A DNA stretch of 64,000 nt from Actinocrinis sp035653575 (GTDB lineage Bacteria; Actinomycetota; Actinomycetes; Streptomycetales; Catenulisporaceae), in assembly GCF_035653575.1 (NCBI RefSeq), contig NZ_DASRBQ010000180.1, positions 26,080 to 90,079 on the forward strand. The letters run 5' to 3'. Of the stretch, positions 1 through 8,745 are shown piece by piece; the stretch's first letter is position 1, and each line of letters opens with the position of its first letter. A program made the translations under genes and the position numbers. Under the pieces are notes generated by a model that worked only from the letters and a program-made list of their open reading frames with translations, was not told the DNA's origin and ran no database searches.

Positions 1-2
1 AG

Positions 3-440
3 GCGGCGCTGGAGGCGGTGCACCTCGGCCACCGGCTTGGACATCGGCCGACCCAGCTCTCCGGCGGCGAGCAGCAGCGCGTGGCGATCGCGCGGGCGCT
101 CGTCGGCGAGCCGCGGGTGCTGCTGGCCGACGAACCGACCGGCAACCTGGACACTGCCAACGGCGAAGAGGTCATGGCGATCCTGGAGCGGCTGAACCGG
201 GAACGCGGCGTCGCGGTGGTGCTGGTGACTCACGAGGCTGAGATCGCGAAGCGGGCCCGCAGGTTGATCCGGATCCGCGACGGCGTGGTCGTGGAGGACA
301 CTGCGACCGCCGCGGAGGAACGCCAGTCCGGCGTCGCGACGGCGCAGGGTGAACCAGGGCTCGATGACACTCTCGTGGACGGCGTCGCGATCACCGAGAA
401 CCTTTCGCTGGAGCGCGACCGGGCGACGGGACAGGTGTGA
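3..440 (+). CDS. ABC transporter ATP-binding subunit, MacB/LolD type, 5' end cut by window edge
   Basis: The frame is open from the window edge, so the Walker A part is outside. What is visible is the ABC signature LSGGEQQR, Walker B with D-loop (VLLADEPTGNLD) and the H-loop (VTHE), in the arrangement typical of MacB/LolD-type ATPases. The family hydrolyses ATP in the cytoplasm to drive an FtsX-fold permease, and such a permease follows 30 bp downstream. The last 50 residues after the switch region are a non-conserved acidic tail. Substrate cannot be told from sequence; an efflux or lipoprotein-type mechanotransmission role is inferred from family. Confidence 0.92.
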   Translation, partial: AALEAVHLGHRLGHRPTQLSGGEQQRVAIARALVGEPRVLLADEPTGNLDTANGEEVMAILERLNRERGVAVVLVTHEAEIAKRARRLIRIRDGVVVEDTATAAEERQSGVATAQGEPGLDDTLVDGVAITENLSLERDRATGQV

Positions 441-470
441 AGGTGGCACAGCCGTGAAGGTGGCACAGCC
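437..470 (+). repeat. 17-bp perfect tandem duplication at a stop/start junction
   Basis: The 17-mer GTGAAGGTGGCACAGCC occurs at 437-453 and again at 454-470. It contains the TGA stop of the upstream ATPase gene and is followed directly by the GTG start of the permease. Each copy carries an AAGG ribosome-binding element. The GTG at 454 reads only six codons, so 471 is the real start. Confidence 0.95.
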
Positions 471-1655
471 GTGAATCCGCTGGAATCCCTCCGCGTGGCG
501 GGCGAATCGCTCGCCGCCAACCGGCTGCGCTCGCTGCTGACCATGATCGGCGTGATCATCGGCGTCGCGGCCGTGGTGGTGCTCGTGGCCATCGGCGGCG
601 GCGCGAAGAACATGGTGGAGAACGAGGTCGAGGGCCTCGGCTCGAACATCATCCTGATAGTGCCCGGAAAGTTCGCCTTCGGGACCGCGCCCTCGGTCTC
701 CCGGCTGCAGTTCTCAGACATCGATCTCGCCTCGCGGATCGTCGGCTCGCCCGACGACGTGACCGCGAGCATCACCTCCGGCGAGGAGGTGCGCGCCGGG
801 TCGCTGAACTACTTCTCCACCGTGCAGGGCCTCACCCAGACCGTGCCGGAGGTGTTCAACCGGCCTATCGCAGAGGGCGCATACCTGACCAAGGCCGACG
901 TGGACACCGGCGCTCGGGTCGTCGTCCTCGGCGCCGACGTGGCCTCGACCCTCTTCCCGGGCGAGGATCCGGTCGGCCGGCCGGTGACCATCGCGGGCGT
1001 GCGCTTCCGAGTCGTCGGCGTCGCGGTACGGCGCGGCTCGGCGTTCGGAGTAAGTCAGGATTCGCAGGTAGACATTCCGATCACCGCGGCGCAGCGGCTG
1101 TTCGGCGTCTCCGCGATCCAGGACCTGGCGGTCAAGGCGCCGACGCCGGACCGGATCGGCCCGCTGTCGGACCAGCTGGTCGCCGCGCTGTCCGCCAAGT
1201 ACCCCGGCGAGCAGTTCTCCGCGGTGACCCAGGATCAGATCCTCGGCACCATCGGCAAGATCCTCTCCCTGCTCACCCTGGTGCTGGCCGCGATCGCCGG
1301 GATCTCGCTGCTGGTCGGCGGGGTCGGGGTGTCGAACATCATGCTCGTCGGAGTCAGGGAACGAACACGCGAGATCGGGCTGCGCAAGGCGCTCGGCGCC
1401 CGGCAGCGCGATGTGATCCTCCAGTTCCTCATCGAGGCGGTGCTCCTCACCGCGGTCGGTGGCACGATCGGCATCCTGATCGGCGTCGGCGTCTCCGCCG
1501 CGGTCGGCGCGTTCAGCCCGCTGCCCACGGCGATCGCCTGGTGGTCTCCGGCCATGGCCTTCGCGGTCTCGGTCGCCGTCGGCGTGATCTTCGGCGTGGT
1601 CCCGGCCCGCCGCGCCGGTCGGCTCGACCCGGTCGTCGCCTTGCGCACCGATTAA
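471..1655 (+). CDS. MacB/FtsX-type ABC transporter permease
   Basis: A 394-residue membrane protein with the MacB order: N-terminal helix (about residues 18-45), a large extracytoplasmic MacB periplasmic-core-like domain (about 50-255), then three C-terminal helices containing the family block GVSNIMLVGVRERTREIG. It pairs with the upstream ATPase as a half-transporter of the FtsX superfamily, which in MacB-like systems moves substrates mechanically rather than through a channel. The GTG start at 471 is preceded by AAGG about 10 bases away. A second, paralogous ATPase-permease pair lies at 26021-28173. No adaptor protein gene is seen next to this pair inside the window. Confidence 0.92.
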   Translation: MNPLESLRVAGESLAANRLRSLLTMIGVIIGVAAVVVLVAIGGGAKNMVENEVEGLGSNIILIVPGKFAFGTAPSVSRLQFSDIDLASRIVGSPDDVTASITSGEEVRAGSLNYFSTVQGLTQTVPEVFNRPIAEGAYLTKADVDTGARVVVLGADVASTLFPGEDPVGRPVTIAGVRFRVVGVAVRRGSAFGVSQDSQVDIPITAAQRLFGVSAIQDLAVKAPTPDRIGPLSDQLVAALSAKYPGEQFSAVTQDQILGTIGKILSLLTLVLAAIAGISLLVGGVGVSNIMLVGVRERTREIGLRKALGARQRDVILQFLIEAVLLTAVGGTIGILIGVGVSAAVGAFSPLPTAIAWWSPAMAFAVSVAVGVIFGVVPARRAGRLDPVVALRTD

Positions 1656-1728
1656 GCGGCGGACGGACTGAAGCAGTGCCAAACGATCAAATTGATCCAA
1701 ATCCGCGCCCTGGCGCCCGGCGGCCGGT

Positions 1729-1734
1729 TACCCT
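1729..1734 (+). promoter_or_regulatory. -10 element of a leaderless-type promoter
   Basis: TACCCT lies exactly 7 nt before the ATG at 1742. This TANNNT-N7-start spacing is the usual signature of actinobacterial leaderless transcripts, and no Shine-Dalgarno sequence is present. The assignment is inferred from spacing. Confidence 0.5.
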
Positions 1735-1741
1735 CGACGAT

Positions 1742-2578
1742 ATGAGCGCTCTGGTTCCGGTCCTCGCAGAACAGCTCGACCCGACCCGTGCGGCCCTGGT
1801 CGAGCATCTGACGGCGACCGGGATGGCGGGCCGGGTCGCCACCCCGCGGGAGAACAACCTGCTGCACTATCGGCTGCTGGCCGACCGCGATCCGTACTAC
1901 CTGCTCGGCCTCGACCCCTCCGCGCACTGGACTCGTGACTCGGTGCTTGAACTGATGGTCCGCAAGGTCGGCGTCAGCCCTCTGCTGAACCACCGCTCTG
2001 GGCAGGACACCATCGACCCGGACCGCACCGCCGACGCGCTGGACCGGTACGCCGCGCGCTTCGGCGTCGCGCTGCGCGATCGGCAGCGGGTGCTGTTCGC
2101 CACCGGGCATCCGCGCAACCTCGGCCCGCTCTACCAGCGCTTCGCCGCCCGGCTTCGGGAGGCCGGGGGGACCGTGGTGGAGGCGGCGCAGGGGTGGTCC
2201 TACGACGCCGCGACGCACTACGGCCGCAAGCGGCTGGAGATCAGGTACGACCTCGGCGTCGCAATGGTCGAAGATCCCGGTGGGCCGGTCCACAGCCACG
2301 CCGCCCGGCCGATCCGCGCGGTGCTCGCCGAGCTGGCCGCGCACCGCGAGCCGCTGCCCGATCTGGTGCTGGCCGACCACGGCTGGTGCGGCGGCGCGGC
2401 GCAGGCCGGGGTGGACGCGATCGGCTTCGCGGACTGCAATGACCCGGCCCTCTTCGTCGGCGAGGACGAGGGAACCGTGCAGGTGGCGGTGCCCTTGGAC
2501 GACGGGCTCGACGCGGAGCAGTACGACCTGCTCGGCGACTACGTGCTCGCGCGAGCGCAACTCGTCGCGCAGGGCTAG
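1742..2578 (+). CDS. conserved actinobacterial protein, putative phosphatase
   Basis: A 278-residue soluble protein with no signal peptide or membrane helix. An upstream in-frame extension exists but ATG 1742 is preferred because of the leaderless -10 element. It sits before the BdtA-like regulator, the place where Streptomyces carries a protein usually annotated as a phosphatase; that annotation is from memory of synteny. The conserved-looking blocks are FATGHPRNLGPLYQ (middle) and ADHGWCGGAAQAGVDAIGFAD near the C-terminus, rich in His, Asp and Cys that could bind metal or phosphate. The substrate is unknown. I am confident that it is a gene, much less so of the function. Confidence 0.75.
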   Translation: MSALVPVLAEQLDPTRAALVEHLTATGMAGRVATPRENNLLHYRLLADRDPYYLLGLDPSAHWTRDSVLELMVRKVGVSPLLNHRSGQDTIDPDRTADALDRYAARFGVALRDRQRVLFATGHPRNLGPLYQRFAARLREAGGTVVEAAQGWSYDAATHYGRKRLEIRYDLGVAMVEDPGGPVHSHAARPIRAVLAELAAHREPLPDLVLADHGWCGGAAQAGVDAIGFADCNDPALFVGEDEGTVQVAVPLDDGLDAEQYDLLGDYVLARAQLVAQG

Positions 2579-2776
2579 AGTCTGGCCAGGGCGGTTGGAG
2601 GACGGCAAGGCGCGGGTGCGCCGCTCACGCGTTCGACCGGGTCGTGCCGATCAAGATTGAGTACCCCTCGCCGCCACCGGCGCAAACCGGCGCAAGTTTC
2701 ACTTTGGCAGCGTAATGACGAAGTAGGGATATCCCCATAATTCGGAATCGCTCTCCCCATTCGCACCAGCGGCAAC

Positions 2777-2782
2777 TACTGT
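2777..2782 (+). promoter_or_regulatory. possible -10 element for the BdtA-like gene
   Basis: TACTGT within CAACTACTGTG, about 50 bases before the chosen start at 2832. The same ACTACTGTG string precedes the glutaredoxin gene (9706-9713). No convincing -35 hexamer was seen. Confidence 0.3.
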
Positions 2783-2831
2783 GGGAGACGAGACGCACAC
2801 GCGTATGGACTATCGGACGGAGGGGATGCCG

Positions 2832-3131
2832 GTGTCAACGCGCCTGCGCGAAAGGTGGATGACCCAGATGCCCAATGCCCAGTCGTCCGGGCCGGAGTCG
2901 GCCGCTGACGCCCCAAAGGCGCCGCAGCTGTTCGGTGACGGGACGGCGTTAGAGGACGTGAGCTTCCTCACGGTGGCCGAGGTCGCCGGGGTGATGCGGG
3001 TCTCCAAGATGACCGTCTACCGGATGGTCCATTCCGGAGAGCTGAGCGCGGTGCGGGTCGGACGCTCGTTCCGGGTGCCGGCCAAGGCGGTCCGCGAGTA
3101 TCTGTCCGGCGCCTACGTGGGCACCGAGTAA
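2832..3131 (+). CDS. BdtA/excisionase-like MerR-type helix-turn-helix DNA-binding protein
   Basis: A 99-residue protein whose last 55 residues are a winged helix-turn-helix of the excisionase type: LTVAEVAGVMRVSKMTVYRM, then GELSAVRVGRSFRVP and a C-terminal helix. Start choice: GTG 2832 has GGAGGGG at 2819-2825 with 6 nt spacing; longer in-frame starts lack a usable ribosome site. The first 40 residues are polar and poorly conserved in appearance. The synteny matches Streptomyces bdtA (a BldD target) and mycobacterial Rv0500A, each placed before the tiny basic ribosomal protein. It is likely a small developmental or housekeeping regulator; its target is unknown. Confidence 0.85.
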   Translation: MSTRLRERWMTQMPNAQSSGPESAADAPKAPQLFGDGTALEDVSFLTVAEVAGVMRVSKMTVYRMVHSGELSAVRVGRSFRVPAKAVREYLSGAYVGTE

Positions 3132-3137
3132 GTCGAC

Positions 3138-3225
3138 GGTGAAGGCGGGCTCGAACCGATCGCGAACCCGACGTCTGACACGTTCAGGCGGCGCGCCGCG
3201 AGACCGGTTCGAGTCCGCCTTCACC
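3138..3225. repeat. large imperfect inverted repeat carrying a tRNA T-loop-like motif in both arms
   Basis: The left arm (3138-3164) and right arm (3197-3225) are near-perfect reverse complements. The outer 11 bases (GGTGAAGGCGG / CCGCCTTCACC) match fully, and the next 11 read GGTTCGAGTCC on the right arm, the T-arm consensus. The loop contains a smaller ACGT/ACGT hairpin (3171-3183). It starts 7 bases after the stop of the BdtA-like gene, so it may act as a terminator, although no T tract follows. It does not fold as a tRNA: the T stem mispairs and there is no proper D or anticodon arm. Confidence 0.8.
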
Positions 3226-3266
3226 ACGACATTCCCGCGGCGTTATCGGGCGCTGCCGCGGGCGGG

Positions 3267-3272
3267 TACCCT
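3267..3272 (+). promoter_or_regulatory. possible -10 element for the bS22-like gene
   Basis: TACCCT about 45 bases before the start at 3318, in the gap after the inverted repeat. The -35 region is not clear. Confidence 0.3.
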
Positions 3273-3317
3273 GGATCCCTGTCGTCACAACCGTGAAGAA
3301 GTGAGCGAGGGTTCCAA

Positions 3318-3416
3318 GTGGGCTCGGTCATCAAGAAGCGCCGCAAGCGCATGGCCAAGAAGAAGCACCGCAAGCTGCTGAAGAAGACGCGCATCCAGCG
3401 TCGTAACAAGAAGTAA
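3318..3416 (+). CDS. bS22-like / AURKAIP1-COX24 domain small basic ribosomal protein
   Basis: A 32-residue protein starting at GTG and consisting almost entirely of Lys, Arg and hydrophobic residues (VIKKRRKRMAKKKHRKLLKK, then RIQRRNKK). This is the AURKAIP1/COX24 C-terminal motif family, known in actinobacteria as an extra small-subunit ribosomal protein (bS22). GAGGG lies 7 bases before the start. It is too short for many gene finders. Its position between the BdtA-like regulator and the SDR epimerase is the same as in mycobacteria (Rv0500B) and Streptomyces, which makes the call firm. Confidence 0.93.
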   Translation: MGSVIKKRRKRMAKKKHRKLLKKTRIQRRNKK

Positions 3417-3473
3417 GCCGCGGCGGCGCATCTGTCATGAGGCGAGCGGCCGCGGTCTTGGTGTCCGGCGGCG

Positions 3474-3588
3474 GTGAAATCGCCGCCGGTTCGGCCCTAC
3501 CCCGGCCTTATGGCGCGGCGTTACCGTCAGGCGGACAGCAGCTGAACGGCCGTGCCGCGGATCTCGCAGCACCTCCGGCGGATTTCAC
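3474..3588. repeat. second inverted repeat pair around a 3' non-coding gap
   Basis: GTGAAATCGCCGCCGG at 3474-3489 is mirrored by CCGGCGGATTTCAC at 3575-3588, with one extra base in the left arm. The left arm also forms a local hairpin with GGCGG just upstream, so two alternative folds are possible. It lies between the bS22-like gene and the epimerase gene; the 190-bp gap holds no credible gene. Confidence 0.6.
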
Positions 3589-3606
3589 GCAGCGGCTCAG
3601 GAGGCG

Positions 3607-4784
3607 GTGGCGCGGTTGAGCGGTTCCGGGACCATCCTGGTGACGGGCGCGGCCCGGCGGCTCGGCGCGGCCGTGTTGCGGGACCTGCTGCGCCAAGGCG
3701 TGCCGGGAGACCCGCCGGTCGACCGGATCGTCGCGGTGGACCTGCGCGAACCGTTGCCGGAGGACCGGGTCGAGGGCGTCGAGACGGTCGCCGCCGATCT
3801 GCGCACGCCCGAAATCGCCTCCCTCATCGCCCGGGTGCGCCCGCACACCGTGCTGCATCTGGACGTGCTGGCCGCGCCGTCACAGGCTGGCGGCCGCACG
3901 GTGATGAAGGAACGCAACGTCATCGGCACGATGCAGTTGCTCGCCGCCTGCCAGAAGGCACCGAGCGTGCGCCGCCTCGTGATCAAGTCCTCGGCGGCGG
4001 TCTACGGCTGCGCACCGCGCGATCCCGCGCTGTTCACCGAGGACACCCAGCCGCACCGGCCGCCGCGCGCGGGCTACGGCAAGGACGTGACCGAGGTCGA
4101 GGGCTACGTGCGCGGATTCTCGCGGCGCCGTCCCGACGTCGCGGTCACCATCCTGCGGTTCGCCAACTTCCTCGGCCCGGACGTGCAGACCGCGTTCGTC
4201 GACTACCTGTCGCTGCCGGTGCTGCCGACCGTGCTCGGCTTCGATCCGCGGCTGCAGTTCGTGCACATCGACGATGTCGTGCAGGCGGTTCGCATCGCCG
4301 CCGGGGACACCCATCCGGGCACGTACAACATCGCCGGTTCCGGCCTGCTGACGATCTCGCAGATCGCGCGCCGCCTCGGCAAGCCGACCGTGCCGATCCC
4401 CGCGTTCGCAACGTCCACCTTCGGGGCGCTGCTCAAGCGCGCCGGGGTGGCCGATTTCACCGGCGACCAACTCAGCCTGTTGACGTACGGCCGGGTGCTC
4501 GACACCGAGCGGATGGTCGCGCGGCTCGGCTTCAAACCGCAGTACTCGACCGCGGAGGCGGTGTCCGCGCACGCCGAGGCGGCCGGGCTGCGCCCGCTGA
4601 TCTCGCGGCGGTCGGTCGCGGCGGTCGAGCAGCGGCTCACCGCGCTGCTGGCCGGGCGCGCCGTGCGCCGGGAGAGCCGGCTGCTGAGCGAGGATGACGT
4701 TGACTTGGCCGACGACAACAACGGCCGGGGCTACGCCGAGGACGTGCCGCGGCAGGACGACGCGGCCGACTGGAGGGAGGACGG

Positions 4785-4788
<4 letters not shown>
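3607..4788 (+). CDS. NAD-dependent epimerase/dehydratase family protein (extended SDR)
   Basis: A 393-residue protein with an N-terminal Rossmann fold (ILVTGAARRLG, residues about 10-20) and the atypical-SDR core SSAAVYG, then GYGKD where a YxxxK catalytic pair is normally found. The Lys is at Tyr+2 instead of Tyr+4, so classical epimerase chemistry is doubtful. It corresponds by order to mycobacterial Rv0501 (galE2) and its Streptomyces counterpart. The C-terminal 60 residues are polar and end in acidic stretches. GTG 3607 is only 2 nt after AGGAGG; TTG 3616 has 11 nt spacing, so the start is uncertain by three codons. The stop overlaps the next gene by 4 bp, indicating an operon. Confidence 0.85.
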
Positions 4789-5693
<905 letters not shown>

Positions 5694-5708
<15 letters not shown>

Positions 5709-5774
5709 AGCGGTGTTCTTCTAAAGCGGTGTTCTTCTAGAGCAGGGTTCCTCTACAGCGGCGGTCTTCCAACA
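5694..5774. repeat. five degenerate 16-bp tandem repeats spanning the stop codon
   Basis: Units begin at 5694, 5710, 5726, 5742 and 5758, each a variant of GCGGTGTTCTTCTAGA. The first unit covers the end of the acyltransferase gene and its TAG stop at 5706-5708; copies 2-4 repeat a CTA trinucleotide at the same place. Similarity decays away from the gene, as expected for successive slippage duplications. Confidence 0.85.
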
Positions 5775-5788
5775 GCGACGCTCTCCTC

Positions 5789-5814
5789 AGGGCGCTGCCT
5801 TTCGGCAGCGCCCT
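5789..5814. terminator. bidirectional hairpin terminator between convergent genes
   Basis: AGGGCGCTGCC-TTTC-GGCAGCGCCCT forms a perfect 11-bp stem with a 4-nt loop. It sits between the convergent acyltransferase gene (ending 5708) and the rsbN-like gene (ending 5828), where a shared terminator is expected. Confidence 0.85.
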
Positions 5815-5827
5815 TGCCGTGGAGGCG

Positions 5828-7102
5828 TCAGTCGGTCGGCGACGCGGTGGAGCCGGAGCCGCCCAGGCCGAGATCGATGCCGGGCAGACCAGGCAGCAGC
5901 GGGGGCAGGTTGATGCCCGTGGACGGCAGTATCGGCAGCGGAAGCTGAACCCCTATCGTCGGCGTCGCCGAGGCGGAGGGCTGCGCACTGGGGCTCGCGC
6001 CAGGGCTGCTCGACGCCTCGCCAGACGGCATGGCGCTGGGGCTGTGCGCAGCCGACGACTGGCCCGCGTGCGAAGGCGAGCCGTGCGCGGCGCCCGGGCC
6101 GCCCCCGGTGCCGCCGCCGGGCTCGATGCCGGAACTCGGCGTCGGCGCCGCTCCCGGATGCGGCATCGCGGCCGCCGCCTGCTGGAGCTGCCGGTAGAGG
6201 TCGTCCATCAGCGCCACGATCTGCGCCGGGCGCTTCTGCAGGGTCAGCGGCAGCTGCCAGGTCAGGTCCACCACCCGCTGCCGCTCGGTGAGCAGGAAGT
6301 CGGACAGCGCGTGCAGGGCCTGCTCGTCGCCGTGCTGGCGCACCTGGTCCAGCAGCAGCTGGCCGCCGTCGCCGATCATCGTCTGAAGATCCGTCAGCGC
6401 CTGGTCCAGGTACGCCGCGGTCGGCGAGCCCGGCACGTCGGCGTCGCGGCGGGAGAGCAGCGCGTCGATCTCGGACAGCCGGATGTCCGCGAGGTGCAGG
6501 TACTGGCCGCCGCGGTCGGTGGGCGAGCCGGACAGCGAGAGCTGGATGTTCTCGAACATCTTCTTAGCGCTGTACAGCGGGTCGCCGGGCACCGCGCCGG
6601 CGGAGGCGATGGCGATGCCGCCGACCGAGCCGGTCGCGACCGCCACGCCAACGCCCGCGGCCAGCAGCCGCCGCCGCCAGGCCGCCGAGATGCCGGTGTG
6701 CGAGGGGCGGGCTGAGACCGGCCGGCGCAGTCCCGCGTGCCGGCCGCCGCGCTGGGCGGGCACCTGGGCCTTGGCCGGTCCGGTGGCCAGCTCGGGGGTG
6801 AGCCGCACCAGCCGCTCGCGCAGCTGGGCGCGGAACGCCTCGTCCATGCCGGGCAGGGCCGCGTTGGCCCGCTCGACCCGCTGGGCCACCGCGACCAAGG
6901 TCGCCAGCTGGGCGGCGGGCGCGGATCCGGGACCGTCTGACGCGGAGTCGTACGCCGAAGCCGCGGCGTTCGCGTGAGCGCGCCGCGTCCCCGCGCCGCG
7001 GGAGCCGCCGGATCGCGCGCCGCTCAGCGCGAGGTCGAACTCCTCCGCGAGTCGGCGCTCGCCGGATCCCGACTGCCGAGCGCTGCCCCAGTGCTGTGCC
7101 AT
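5828..7102 (-). CDS. rsbN: RsbN-like anti-sigma factor, DUF5667 domain
   Basis: A 424-residue single-pass protein. Residues about 1-95 are an alpha-helical N-terminal region expected to bind sigma; a positively charged stretch leads into a membrane segment (about 145-170, RRRLLAAGVGVAVATGSVGG), followed by the DUF5667 hallmark AVPGDPLYSAKKMFENIQL and an extracytoplasmic helical domain. The last 130 residues are Pro/Ser/Gly-rich. In Streptomyces the gene directly downstream of bldN encodes RsbN, the BldN-specific anti-sigma factor, and the order here is the same. The start has an ideal ribosome site (TAAGGAGGTG, 8 nt away). A BldN-like promoter lies upstream (7321-7349). Family assignment is strong; sigma specificity is inferred from position. 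Confidence 0.82.
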   Translation of the reverse strand: MAQHWGSARQSGSGERRLAEEFDLALSGARSGGSRGAGTRRAHANAAASAYDSASDGPGSAPAAQLATLVAVAQRVERANAALPGMDEAFRAQLRERLVRLTPELATGPAKAQVPAQRGGRHAGLRRPVSARPSHTGISAAWRRRLLAAGVGVAVATGSVGGIAIASAGAVPGDPLYSAKKMFENIQLSLSGSPTDRGGQYLHLADIRLSEIDALLSRRDADVPGSPTAAYLDQALTDLQTMIGDGGQLLLDQVRQHGDEQALHALSDFLLTERQRVVDLTWQLPLTLQKRPAQIVALMDDLYRQLQQAAAAMPHPGAAPTPSSGIEPGGGTGGGPGAAHGSPSHAGQSSAAHSPSAMPSGEASSSPGASPSAQPSASATPTIGVQLPLPILPSTGINLPPLLPGLPGIDLGLGGSGSTASPTD

Positions 7103-7320
7103 TCGCCTGCCACCTCCTTAAGCCTTCCAAGACGGCCGGGCCACCGCCGAGGGCCGGTTGCCCGTGGCCGCCGACGCCAGTTTGACTCGCCCCGACTGGG
7201 CAAGGTTGTGCCCTGGTCGGCATCCCGGACGCCATCGCGGAGCAATTTCACCCGGACGAGTGGATCGTGCAATTGCTCCTGCACATCCGGTGTTTCCGCG
7301 TGTCGGACCGGTTACCCCGC

Positions 7321-7349
7321 GCAACGACCGCGATACGCGCCGAGTTACG
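7321..7349 (-). promoter_or_regulatory. BldN-type sigma promoter for rsbN
   Basis: On the minus strand CGTAAC (7349-7344) is followed after 17 nt by CGTTGC (7326-7321). The BldN consensus known from Streptomyces is CGTAAC-N16-CGTTGA. It lies about 220 bases before the rsbN start inside the 323-bp gap between bldN and rsbN, a gap otherwise empty apart from the rsbN ribosome site. Confidence 0.7.
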
Positions 7350-7425
7350 CGAGTGAAGCCCTCCAGGGGGCGCCGCGCGCGGCGCGCCATCACACGTTCG
7401 TCGGTAGAGCCGGTACTACTCGCGG

Positions 7426-8280
7426 TCACCGCAGCGATTCCACCGGTAGCAGCCGGGCCAGGGTGCGGATCGCCCGATATTGGAGGGTTTTGATCGCGCC
7501 GTCGTTCTTTCCCATGATCTTCGCCGTCTCGGCGACCGAGAGGCCGTGCAGGAAGCGCAGCGTCACGCACTCCTGCTGCTGGGAGTTGAGCTGGCAGACG
7601 GCGTCGAGCAGCGCCTTGTTGGACAAGTACGCCAGGACGCTGTCCTCCGGCGAAGCAACGGTGTCGTCCGAGTCGAGCATTTCGCCGGTCGGCACCTCGA
7701 GCCGGTAGCGGCTGGACTTGAAGTGGTCGGCCACCAGGTTGCGGGCGATGGTCACCAGCCAGGCGCCGAAGTCGCGGCCCTGCCAGGTGAAGGTGCCGAT
7801 GCGGCGCAGCGCGCGCAGGAAGGTCTCGCTGGTCAGGTCCTCGGCCAGCGGCTTGTTGCTGACCCGGTAGTAGATGTACCGGTAGACGGTGTCCGAGTAG
7901 GCGTCGTAGAGCTGCCCGAACGCCTCGCCGTCGCCTTCCTGGGCCAGCTCGACGAGGGCCAGCATCCGCAGCGACTCGGCGTCCTGGCCGCGCTCGTCGT
8001 AGCCGTTGTGGTCGGCGCCCCGCTGCCGCGGCGTGCGGGCGCGCGAGTGACCGTGCTCCGGACGGGCCTGCTCCTGCCCGGCCGGCGAGTGCGCGGGCGA
8101 TCGGTCCGCGGCATCCGGGCCGGGCTGCGGCGCCGGCAGTTCTCCAGGCGGCGAAGCAGGGGGTTCGAGCGAGCGCGCGGCGGCTCCCGGCCGATACGGG
8201 ACCGCCGAGGCCGTCATCGCGGCCACGGCCGACCGTAGGCCGGACAAGCCGACGGCGTCGGCCCTGACGTCTCGATGCAC
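7426..8280 (-). CDS. bldN: ECF sigma factor BldN
   Basis: The protein (284 residues from GTG 8280) has region 2 (LVELAQEGDGEAFGQLYDAY through DLTSETFLRALRRI, about residues 108-175) and region 4 (LNSQQQECVTLRFLHGLSVA with a helix-turn-helix, about 220-275). The about 105-residue Pro/Ala-rich N-terminal extension is like the pro-sequence of Streptomyces BldN, which is removed to give the mature factor. GTG 8280 was chosen because the sequence resembles the known N-terminus there and GGAG precedes it; the frame could open further to 8487. BldN directs aerial-hypha genes. rsbN follows on the same strand. Confidence 0.88.
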   Translation of the reverse strand: MHRDVRADAVGLSGLRSAVAAMTASAVPYRPGAAARSLEPPASPPGELPAPQPGPDAADRSPAHSPAGQEQARPEHGHSRARTPRQRGADHNGYDERGQDAESLRMLALVELAQEGDGEAFGQLYDAYSDTVYRYIYYRVSNKPLAEDLTSETFLRALRRIGTFTWQGRDFGAWLVTIARNLVADHFKSSRYRLEVPTGEMLDSDDTVASPEDSVLAYLSNKALLDAVCQLNSQQQECVTLRFLHGLSVAETAKIMGKNDGAIKTLQYRAIRTLARLLPVESLR

Positions 8281-8715
8281 GGGACTCCAGCTGTTCGGGG
8301 GCTGCATCAGTCCGGCGCGCGAGGATGCCGCTTCGGTTCCCCTCGTGCGGAACTGCCTAACCAACGGCCACCCCGCCGCGCCGGACGGGGCAGGCGGTGT
8401 GGCGCCGCAGCACCGGTCCGCGTGGGCTGCGGACCGCCGGTCGCGTTCGGCGAAGCCGATCATGACCGAGCGTGCGGAGGCGATCACCGCTCGTGGGCCG
8501 TTCCCACATCGTAGGGAAAATCACTCCCCTCGTGTGTGGGTTTGGCACGACCGGCCCGGATCGACCGAGCGCGACACGAGAATACCGCTTCGTGTCCATG
8601 AAGTTACTGCACGTGTACGGAGCGTAGGAAGGCGCACGTCTCAAGCTTGGCTGAGCGACTGATGGCGTGTCATCCGCCACGCAGACGATTTATGAACGAA
8701 CCGTCAACTGACGGT
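8281..8715. other. intergenic region upstream of bldN
   Basis: About 435 bases without a supported gene. On the minus strand TACGAT (8513-8508) could be a -10 element, which would give a bldN leader of over 200 nt. That leader would contain an 8-bp hairpin (arms CGGTCCGC 8414-8421 and GCGGACCG 8429-8436). Near the HAD gene, CCGTCAACTGACGG (8701-8714) is a palindromic hairpin that may end its transcript. I could not find a clear BldD box. Confidence 0.4.
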
Positions 8716-8745
8716 GGTTCAGCGGTTCAGTAGTTCGGCGGTTCA
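8716..8745. repeat. short GGTTCA repeats over the stop of the HAD phosphatase gene
   Basis: GGTTCA occurs at 8716, 8724 and 8740, with a degenerate GTTCG copy at 8733. Read on the minus strand each full copy holds TGA; the last one is the gene's stop codon (8745-8743). Confidence 0.6.

Noticed and set aside
3138..3225. tRNA gene suggested by GGTTCGAGTCC and a complementary acceptor-like end
   Set aside because: T stem mispairs at two positions, no D arm or anticodon arm can be drawn, and the reverse strand fails in the same way. Kept as an inverted repeat.
3437..3619. 60-codon reading frame after the bS22-like gene
   Set aside because: No ribosome site, overlaps the epimerase start and the inverted repeat, composition typical of chance frames in GC-rich DNA.
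8281..8487. N-terminal extension of BldN to 8487
   Set aside because: The extra 69 codons look random (Cys/Arg-rich) and the GTG at 8280 matches the expected BldN N-terminus with a GGAG site.
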